NCBI GenBank assembly: GCA_943788835.1
Contig: CALSRU010000015.1
Span: 1-64,000, forward strand
Direction of reading: 5' to 3'
DNA: 64,000 nt
From: an uncultured Pseudomonadales bacterium
GTDB taxonomy: Bacteria > Pseudomonadota > Gammaproteobacteria > Pseudomonadales > UBA7434
Under the pieces are notes generated by a model. The model did not search any database. It was not told the origin of the DNA and was given only the letters and a program-made list of their open reading frames with translations. The number at the start of each line of letters is the position of its first letter. Positions within the stretch are counted from its first letter, which is position 1. Shown piece by piece: positions 1-7,467 of the stretch. The position numbers and the translations under genes are program-made.

Positions 1-2
1 TA

Positions 3-512
3 AATGTTTTTATTTTTGCGTTTATGTCTTTGGGCAGCCATTTACCCTCAGTGACCGGGGCAGCCGTGCCGCCCTGGCAGGTTTTGCAACTGGCTGAGTC
101 CATTAGCACCCCCACCGGCGCAACCATTAGTGGCAGCGTTGAGTTATTTCAGCTGCTTTATCAATGCACAGCCGGTGCGGTATTTGCCTCGATGATGGCT
201 TATGTAACGGCGCAATACGCCGATATAAAATTATTTCATTTTTGGAAAAAGCTGACGCACGGCAAACATTTATGGCTGCGCAATAATTTCAGCACACTGG
301 TCAGCCAAGGGGTCGATTCGTTTATGGTAGTCAGCATCACCTTTGGCGCTCTCTTTGTGGCCGGCGCCATGCAACTCAGTACTTTGTTACTACTTATGGG
401 CAGCAACTATCTATTTAAAATGACTGTAGCACTAGCCGACACGCTGCCCTTTTATTTCTTAGTCGGCAAGCTCAGTCGCTATTTACAAATAGACAACCAA
501 TCCGTCACCTGA
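3..512 (+). CDS. VUT family queuosine precursor transporter (YhhQ-like), 5' end cut by the window edge
   Basis: Frame is open from base 3 (NVFIFAFMSLGSHLPS...), so the listed Met at 24 is probably internal; ends with the family-like FSTLVSQGVDSFMVVSITFG segment and hydrophobic helices. Confidence 0.75.
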   Translation, partial: NVFIFAFMSLGSHLPSVTGAAVPPWQVLQLAESISTPTGATISGSVELFQLLYQCTAGAVFASMMAYVTAQYADIKLFHFWKKLTHGKHLWLRNNFSTLVSQGVDSFMVVSITFGALFVAGAMQLSTLLLLMGSNYLFKMTVALADTLPFYFLVGKLSRYLQIDNQSVT

Positions 513-647
513 TACCCAAGCACGCTACATTACATTTGGGCTATTTGTGTTTTTACACGATATGGACAGCCATGCGCATGATAAACTGACGCGGCGTCTA
601 AAGCGTATAAACTCTCAATAGCAATCCTTTGCGCTCGGAGCTAAACC

Positions 648-1925
648 TTGCCAGTCCCACCCAATGCTTCCCCAAAAAGCTCGCGACAAACCTTTTTAGC
701 GCTTCAAAATATCGAATTTAGATGGTTACTGGCCAGCAACGCGGCTTTCTTTTTGTCACTGCATGGGCAAATGCTTACGCGGAGCTATCTGGCGTGGAAC
801 ATGACTGGCCAGGAAATGTCACTGGCTTATATCAACGCAGCCTATGCCATCCCTATGATCCTTTGCTCGATTATTGGTGGCGCACTCACCGATCGCTTTG
901 AACGCCGCGGCCTTATTCAAATTGGCCAAGCCATCCTGCTGGTGAGCGAACTGGCCATACTGCTTTTACTGGTAATAGGGCAACTGGCTTTTTGGCATCT
1001 CATTATCGCTGGCATCATCGGTGGCATTGTTATTCCATTAATTATGCCCGCACGCACTGCAATGATCTTTAATATTGTTGGAGCCGCGCGCCTGGGCAAT
1101 GCCATGGCACTCTCGATGGCAGTGGTAAATATCACCCGCGTAATTGGGCCTGCCCTGATGGGCCTAGCGATCAGTCAATACTCAGTCACTGCAGCCTATA
1201 TCATTGCCAATATTTTGTTTCTGGCGGCTTACTTTTTTATGCTCAAGGTCGATAAAAAACCTATTGATCGAGTACAGCAAGGCAACGCCCATTTAAATCT
1301 GCTAGAGGATGTCGTTGCAGGGTTGCGCTATGTGCGCGCGTCCAAACCGGTACTAGCCTGCTTGGTGTTTGGTTTTTTACCCATGTGTTTAGCCATGCCC
1401 ATTCAAAACTTACTCATTTTGTACGCCGACAATGTTTGGGGTGTGGGCGAGGCAGGGCTGGGTATTTTAATGGCTGTGTCGGGCCTAGGCGGTGTACTGG
1501 GTTCACTGTGGCTAGCCATGCGCGGCGAGAACTCACAGCGTGCAAAGCTAATGGTCGCCAACGCACTGGGCTTCACCCTATGCTTGGCTATTTTTAGCTT
1601 AACCAGCAACTTTTACTTAGCGCTGGTGCCGTTATTACTGGCTAATTTGTGCGCCTCTGCGGCGCAAACGCTCAACAACACCACGGTGCAATTGTTGGTC
1701 GATGATCAGCAACGCGGCCGCGTGTCGGCGCTCATGATGATGGCGTTTGGTTTTACCCCACTGGGCGTAGTGCCGCTGGCTTGGGCCGCGCAGCACATTG
1801 GTATTGCCGCCACTACCACGGCGGCCAGTGCTCTGCTAGCGATGATCATTGGTGCTTTTTTCTTACTCAGTGCAACGCTCAGAACACTCGACACCGCGGT
1901 GCTGGCTGCACTTAAAAAACATTAG
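648..1925 (+). CDS. MFS transporter
   Basis: 425 aa, about 12 hydrophobic segments, GGALTDRFERRGLIQIGQ loop typical of MFS. Confidence 0.85.
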   Translation: MPVPPNASPKSSRQTFLALQNIEFRWLLASNAAFFLSLHGQMLTRSYLAWNMTGQEMSLAYINAAYAIPMILCSIIGGALTDRFERRGLIQIGQAILLVSELAILLLLVIGQLAFWHLIIAGIIGGIVIPLIMPARTAMIFNIVGAARLGNAMALSMAVVNITRVIGPALMGLAISQYSVTAAYIIANILFLAAYFFMLKVDKKPIDRVQQGNAHLNLLEDVVAGLRYVRASKPVLACLVFGFLPMCLAMPIQNLLILYADNVWGVGEAGLGILMAVSGLGGVLGSLWLAMRGENSQRAKLMVANALGFTLCLAIFSLTSNFYLALVPLLLANLCASAAQTLNNTTVQLLVDDQQRGRVSALMMMAFGFTPLGVVPLAWAAQHIGIAATTTAASALLAMIIGAFFLLSATLRTLDTAVLAALKKH

Positions 1926-1930
1926 TTTTA

Positions 1931-2638
1931 TTAATGTTCTATTTGCCCCAAGTTGGCATGCACTACAGCACCGTTTAACACCGGATTATTGGCCGCAAAG
2001 GCTATAGTGCGAGCGATTTCAATGGGCTCGATTAAACGGTTGAAGGCAACACCGCTGGCAATGGATTCTAAAATCTCGGTACTGCCGCCCACGTGGTTTT
2101 CAAGCATTTCGGTGGCCGTAAATCCGGGGCATACGCAGGCTGTATGAATACCGCTGCCCACTAAGTCTTGGCAGCTGGCCCGCATCAAACCTAGTAGCGC
2201 ATGCTTTGATGTGACATACGAACACGTATTGGCCACGCCTTTTTCCGACAAGGTTGAACCCAAATAAATAATCGACGAACCCGGCTGCATCAAAGGCAGC
2301 ACAATTTGATTGAGCTGCGCTGGTGCAACCACATTCACTTGCAACACCTCCTGCAAAGAATCCGCCGCCAACTCCCGAGTAGAGTCTTTGCGCAGTAGTC
2401 CTGCGTTGTGAACCATTACAATCTCATCACAGCCAGTCAACTGTGCTTGAATATCACCAGCGCAAGCATCAATAGTGGCCGAGCTGCTCATATCCAGAGG
2501 TATGTGCACAATCCCCGTCAAGGCCGGCTCACTGCGCGACAGGTTGACCACTTTGTAGCCGGCCTCAATAAAAAGCTGTGCCGTTGCGTAACCAATGCCG
2601 CGACTCGCGCCAGTAATGACTAATGCTTTGTTACTCAT
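1931..2638 (-). CDS. Short-chain dehydrogenase/reductase
   Basis: TGASRGIGYA nucleotide-binding motif, NAG, YVTSK catalytic motif. Confidence 0.85.
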   Translation of the reverse strand: MSNKALVITGASRGIGYATAQLFIEAGYKVVNLSRSEPALTGIVHIPLDMSSSATIDACAGDIQAQLTGCDEIVMVHNAGLLRKDSTRELAADSLQEVLQVNVVAPAQLNQIVLPLMQPGSSIIYLGSTLSEKGVANTCSYVTSKHALLGLMRASCQDLVGSGIHTACVCPGFTATEMLENHVGGSTEILESIASGVAFNRLIEPIEIARTIAFAANNPVLNGAVVHANLGQIEH

Positions 2639-2785
2639 AATTTGTTACTCATAAATAGAATGCCTTTATCGAACTAGGACGATGATAAATGGTGAATGGT
2701 GTTAGTTGGTTCAGTCAAATGGTATAAACAGCGCCGAATTGCACCTGCCGCTAATCTGTAGTGAACAACGGCAACGTCATCGCCG

Positions 2786-2825
2786 TTAATCGACTTTGCC
2801 TTAATCGACTGCGCATTAATCGACT
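2786..2825. repeat. Three TTAATCGACT 10-mers at exact 15-bp spacing
   Basis: TTAATCGACT at 2786, 2801 and 2816. Confidence 0.85.
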
Positions 2826-3016
2826 TAACGTCAGTAAACGTAAACTAAAGCAGACCCACATTAACACTTTAATCTACTGTCATTTGCCAAGCCGACAAGC
2901 TAGCATGTACGCCAGCAACGCATTGTACGGCCATCGGGCTCGCGAAGAAAACCACGGTTGCTTGAGCGTGCCGGCTGCAATGATTAATCCACTACCATTT
3001 CGCTCCACCAGCCATT

Positions 3017-3514
3017 ATGACTCAACGTCTCACTACGATTGAAATCAGCAAAGAAGATCTGAAATTTTCAGGCGCGCACTTTACTATTTTTAGCGCTACC
3101 GAGCGTGAACGCCTGCACGGACACAACTTTAAAGTCCGCGCTTCGGTGGTTGCTCCGGTTGATGAAAACGGTATGTGCTTTAACTATCAAGAGATCAAGT
3201 CGCGACTGCGCAAACTGTGCTCGTCACTCGATGAATACGTGCTACTGCCTGGCCAATCGCCGCATATGCATATTCACCAAGAAGGCTCCATGTACATTGC
3301 TCAGTTTAACGGCGAAAGCATGTCGTTTTTAACCAGCGATACCCAAGTGCTGAGTATACGCAACACAACGGTTGAAGAATTTTCGCACTATATTTTGCAA
3401 CAATTGGTCAGCGCCGATAATTTCTTTGCCGACAATGATGTGCACAGTATGACAATTTCGGTTTCATCGGGTGACGGCCAATGGGGCTCCACCCAATGGC
3501 ACTCAACACAGTAA
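3017..3514 (+). CDS. 6-pyruvoyl-tetrahydropterin synthase/QueD family protein, possibly PTPS-III-like
   Basis: FSGAHFTIF ... ERLHGHNFKVR zinc-binding His pattern; no Cys next to the HGH motif, Glu at -3 (ExxHGH). Confidence 0.8.
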   Translation: MTQRLTTIEISKEDLKFSGAHFTIFSATERERLHGHNFKVRASVVAPVDENGMCFNYQEIKSRLRKLCSSLDEYVLLPGQSPHMHIHQEGSMYIAQFNGESMSFLTSDTQVLSIRNTTVEEFSHYILQQLVSADNFFADNDVHSMTISVSSGDGQWGSTQWHSTQ

Positions 3515-3745
3515 AAATCACATTCCAATAAATATTACATATTCTTCATTGTGTACGCGCAAGTAACAAACGTAAGCGATGAGCCTCACTCAAGGTTATT
3601 GCAGGCCAGCCAACGCAACCAGTAAATTTAGTTAAGTAATTGATTTTTAGATATATTTTAGAAAATTACCCGTCATCTAATTAGCTCGCCGCGGCGCTCA
3701 CAATCAATCTAAAGTGGTGCGCACAGGGCCAGAGGCGCAACTAAG

Positions 3746-3770
3746 GGGACGTGGCGTCCCGTTTTTTTTT
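3746..3770 (+). terminator. Intrinsic terminator
   Basis: GGGACG-TGG-CGTCCC hairpin followed by G and T9. Confidence 0.8.
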
Positions 3771-3798
3771 GCCCGCTACTATGGTTTCATAAGCTCAT

Positions 3799-3839
3799 CT
3801 GATCAACCACGCAGGTTTGCGCTGATCAGGGACACGTTG
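3799..3839 (+). other. Structured intergenic element (candidate sRNA part)
   Basis: CTGATCA (3799-3805) pairs with TGATCAG (3833-3839), with a nested CGCA-GGTT-TGCG hairpin. Confidence 0.45.
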
Positions 3840-3928
3840 TACTGAAGTAGCGCACCTGTAGGAACGTATCGTTAACTCCGATGCCAACCACGTTGTAAAG
3901 TTTTAAGTTTTAACCTCATATTCAAACG

Positions 3929-3957
3929 CCGGCAGTTTTGTCGGCGTTTTTTTTTTG
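3929..3957 (+). terminator. Intrinsic terminator
   Basis: AACGCCG...CGGCGTT hairpin followed by a T-run. Confidence 0.75.
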
Positions 3958-4038
3958 CGCGCGATTTGAGGAGAAATAAACAAGCAGGCATCGCAAGCCC
4001 AGCTCGTCATAACGCGGACCTCACCAACATTGCTGTGG

Positions 4039-6483
4039 TTACTTGGCAGGCTTAGCGCGACCGGTTTTGCTTGCGCTCTTTTTGCGAGGACGTGATTTAG
4101 GCCGTGGCTTTTTAGCCTTGCCGGTAGCTTTTTTACGCGGCGGCGACTTACCCTTCGCTGATTTTTTTGTTCTACGATCGCCACTCCGCTCAGCGCCACC
4201 ACCGGCCAGCATCAAATCGACCTTACGCTGCTCCATGTCAACCGCTGCAACGGTTACTTGAATGGGGTCGCCCATCCGGTAGATCGTACCCGTTCGCTCG
4301 CCCACAAGCCGCTGCATAGCGGCGTCAAAGTGAAAGTAGTCTTTGCCTAAAGAGCTGATATGCACCATGCCCTCAACATACAAATCTTGCAGCTCGACAA
4401 ACATGCCAAAGCCGGTCACGCCGGTAATCACGCCGGCAAAGTCTTTGCCCACATGCTCCAACAAATATTCGCACTTTAAAAAAGCCATGACATCGCGCGT
4501 TGCATCATCGGCGCGGCGCTCGGTCATAGAGCAGTGCGCACCGGCGGCCAACACTTCGGCTTTGCCGTAGGGGTATATCACTTGCCGGTCGAGTAAACTG
4601 GCACCGCGTACTTTGCGCACATACTTAAACTTGTTGCGCCGCCGCACCATATGCTTAATGGCGCGATGCACCAACAAATCGGGGTAGCGACGAATAGGCG
4701 ACGTGAAGTGCGCATAAGCCTCGTAAGCCAAACCAAAATGGCCGTTATTCTCAGGGTCATAAACGGCCTGGCTCAGCGAACGCAACAGCATGACCTGAAT
4801 AAGACTCGCATCGGGTCTATCTTTAATTTTTAGCATCAGTGCTTGAAAGTGCTTAGGCGAAGGCTTGTCGCCACCGTCAAGCCACAAACCCATCTCACTC
4901 AAATACACGCGCAAATTTTCAAGCTTTGCCGGTTTAGGACCTTCGTGCACACGAAACAAAGCCTCTAGCTCAGACTTTTGTAAAAAATCTGCCGTAGCCA
5001 CATTAGCGCACAACATGCACTCTTCAATAATTTTATGTGCATCGTTGCGCGCCACAGGCACAATCGCATCGATTTTGCGTTTTTCGTTAAAAACCACTTG
5101 GGTTTCAACAGTTTCAAAATCAATAGCGCCGCGCTTGCTGCGACTTTTACGCAGCAGATGAAACAATTCGTTTAGGTCTTTTAAATGCGGTAAAACCGGT
5201 GCAACACGCTCCATTAAACCGGGCCGCGGCTCTCGCTCAATTAAACCTAACGCCTCAGCCACTTCTGTGTAGGTGAGACGCGCGTGTGAATGCATCACCC
5301 CTTCGTAAAATTCAAAGCCTGTGAGTTTGCCGGTGGCACTCAAGGTCATTTCGGCCACCATGCACAAGCGATCGACCTTCGGCTTGAGCGAACACAAACC
5401 GTTTGAAATAGCCTCGGGCAGCATCGGCACTACGCGACCCGGAAAATAAACCGAGTTACCGCGCGCAAACGCCTCGTTGTCTAGGGCAGAATTTACCGGC
5501 ACGTAATGCGCCACATCGGCAATGGCCACCCACAAGCGATAGCCGCCCCGCCAACCGCGCTCACAATAAACCGCATCGTCAAAATCGCGCGCATCTTCAC
5601 CGTCTATGGTCACTAGCGGTAATTGCCGCAAGTCCACCCGGTGTTTTTTATCTGCCTCTTCTGGCTCATCGGCTAACTTAGCTGCCTCGGCAACGACTTC
5701 ATCGGAGAACAAATAAGGAATGTCGTGACTGCGAATGGCAATATCAATTTCTAAACCCGGCGCCATCGGTGCACCCAACACTTCAGCCACCATGCCTTTG
5801 GCGCGCGTGCGTCGGTCAGGATATTCGGTAAGTTGTACCGTCACGTATTCACCCGGCTGGGCGCGCTGGCAATCGTTTTTATCAACCAAAATGTCGTGGG
5901 TAATGCGCGGGTTATCGGGCACCACAAAAAACACACCCGCCTCACTTTTTAGCCGCCCCACTACCCGCGTAGTATTGCGCGCAATAATCTCAACCAGCTT
6001 ACCCTCGGGCTGACCTCGGCGGTTTTCGCCCACCACACTCACTAACACTTCATCGCCATGAAACAGGCGGCGCATTTCGTTAGCGCTTAAATAAATATCG
6101 TCGCTACCCTCTTGCAAAACAAAGCCAAAGCCATCGCGGTGAGCCTCTACTCTACCGCCCAATAAATCCATTTTTTCGACCAACCCATACTCGTCAGCAC
6201 GGTTACAATGGATTTGACCGGCTCGCTGCATTGCCCCCAGCCGTTTTTGCAAAGCGTGGCGACTGTCTTGCCCTTTTATTTTTAAATGCTTGATTAGCTC
6301 ACGAAAACCCAGCGGGCCAAAAGCCTCAAGCTGCTCCAGAATGTATTCCCGGCTAGGAATGGGGTTTTCGTAATTAGAGGCTTCGCGTTTAGCGAAGGGA
6401 TCAGACGCGGCATCGCGCGCTGTTTGCTTGACTTTTTTTGGCACTAGAATTCCGTAGTAGCGATAGCGGCAGCAATAAAACAC
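4039..6483 (-). CDS. rnr: Ribonuclease R
   Basis: RNB-domain motifs (TIDGEDARDFDDAVYCE, AHFTSPIRRYPDLLVHR), S1 domain (FAGVITGVTGFGMFVEL), Lys-rich C-terminal tail. True start may be downstream of the listed Met. Confidence 0.95.
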   Translation of the reverse strand: MFYCCRYRYYGILVPKKVKQTARDAASDPFAKREASNYENPIPSREYILEQLEAFGPLGFRELIKHLKIKGQDSRHALQKRLGAMQRAGQIHCNRADEYGLVEKMDLLGGRVEAHRDGFGFVLQEGSDDIYLSANEMRRLFHGDEVLVSVVGENRRGQPEGKLVEIIARNTTRVVGRLKSEAGVFFVVPDNPRITHDILVDKNDCQRAQPGEYVTVQLTEYPDRRTRAKGMVAEVLGAPMAPGLEIDIAIRSHDIPYLFSDEVVAEAAKLADEPEEADKKHRVDLRQLPLVTIDGEDARDFDDAVYCERGWRGGYRLWVAIADVAHYVPVNSALDNEAFARGNSVYFPGRVVPMLPEAISNGLCSLKPKVDRLCMVAEMTLSATGKLTGFEFYEGVMHSHARLTYTEVAEALGLIEREPRPGLMERVAPVLPHLKDLNELFHLLRKSRSKRGAIDFETVETQVVFNEKRKIDAIVPVARNDAHKIIEECMLCANVATADFLQKSELEALFRVHEGPKPAKLENLRVYLSEMGLWLDGGDKPSPKHFQALMLKIKDRPDASLIQVMLLRSLSQAVYDPENNGHFGLAYEAYAHFTSPIRRYPDLLVHRAIKHMVRRRNKFKYVRKVRGASLLDRQVIYPYGKAEVLAAGAHCSMTERRADDATRDVMAFLKCEYLLEHVGKDFAGVITGVTGFGMFVELQDLYVEGMVHISSLGKDYFHFDAAMQRLVGERTGTIYRMGDPIQVTVAAVDMEQRKVDLMLAGGGAERSGDRRTKKSAKGKSPPRKKATGKAKKPRPKSRPRKKSASKTGRAKPAK

Positions 6484-6718
6484 AGCACTGTAAGGTATAA
6501 ACTGCCACAGGGATATTACATTCAGTATACAGCCGTTTGAGCCTGAAAAGTGTGCCGCCTAGTACCACTGTTCAAGCCAACAAAGTACAACCGACATTTG
6601 TTTGACAAGGATTTGCCATGTCAGTACAGTGCGCAGCCAATGTGGCGACCGCCAAGAGGCAGTAAACAGACTTCGCAGCCGCACCTAAACAGTTCGAAAA
6701 AACCCATCTATGTTCTAT

Positions 6719-6805
6719 GCCCAGGTGGTGAAATTGGTAGACACGCTAGCTTCAGGTGCTAGTCTTCGCAAGAAGGTGGAGGTTCAAGTCCTCTCCTGGG
6801 CACCA
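6719..6805 (+). tRNA. tRNA-Leu(CAG)
   Basis: Acceptor GCCCAGG/CCTGGGC, anticodon stem CTAGC-TTCAGGT-GCTAG, long variable arm, T-arm GGAGGTTCAAGTCCTCT, encoded CCA. Confidence 0.95.
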
Positions 6806-7123
6806 TTCACTTTGTTCATGCCAGCCCAAAAAACAGTCGGGACTCCCGGCACACAAGCAAAGCTTGTGCGCGTTCGGCTGCGCTTGAAGCGATGCTTCAA
6901 CAACGCTTACCTCACCCTCTCCTGGGCACCAATAGTTCTCCCTAACCGATTCGGCTGTAAAGCCTGTCATCGCAGACTAAATGCTGGTCCGGGACTTGAA
7001 CCGAAAGAGGTTCGCCAACTTGCACAGCAAGTTGCAACGAGCGGCACAGCAGCGAAGCCACCGCAGGTGGTCAAGATAGCCCCTAGGCTAGCTTGATTCA
7101 CCCTCTCCTGGGCACCATTCACT
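6790..7123 (+). repeat. Three copies of the tRNA-Leu 3' end
   Basis: CCTCTCCTGGGCACCA at 6790 (inside the tRNA), 6916 and 7102; copies 1 and 3 share 22 bp (CCTCTCCTGGGCACCATTCACT), copies 2 and 3 share 20 bp (TCACCCTCTCCTGGGCACCA). Confidence 0.9.
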
Positions 7124-7467
7124 ACGAGAGAATAAAACAGCGTTACACGGCTATGAACTCCCCGGCGGTGCTTGGTGGAAGTTTTCAAAGGCCCCCTAGA
7201 TTTCGTACCCGCAAAAACCACAAGCACGCAAAAAAGGTACTCCTGAGCGATTACAAGGCCGTGCGGCAGGCGCGCTTTTCCCGACTATTTTTGCTCAAAA
7301 AAGTCGCAGTGCTAACTTATTGTTTTAAATGGAATTTTATTGATCCGTCGCAATTGATGAATTGACTATTTATTATCCTTTTGATAGTTTCCGTGGTTAA
7401 ATCGACTTTGGCACTCCATCCTTCGTAACCTCTGCATGGATGAAGAAATAGCATACGGAACTTTGCG

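Noticed and set aside
2761-3042. Plus-strand 93-aa ORF with NRL repeats
   Set aside because: Overlaps the PTPS start, and its repeats simply reflect the 15-bp spaced TTAATCGACT array; no domain.
3771-3960. Confident CsrB/RsmZ call
   Set aside because: Too few GGA motifs and no clear promoter; left as an unassigned candidate RNA.
3903-4202. Minus-strand 99-aa ORF overlapping the rnr 3' end
   Set aside because: Alternate frame over the Lys-rich rnr tail; no recognisable domain.
6719-7123. Complete genomic island bounded by tRNA att repeats
   Set aside because: Only about 330 bp between outer repeats and no integrase in the window; kept only as a possible scar.
6710-7227. ORFs 6710-7096 (+), 6752-6970 (-) and 6967-7227 (-)
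   Set aside because: They overlap the tRNA-Leu and its 3'-end repeats; translations look like non-coding structured DNA.
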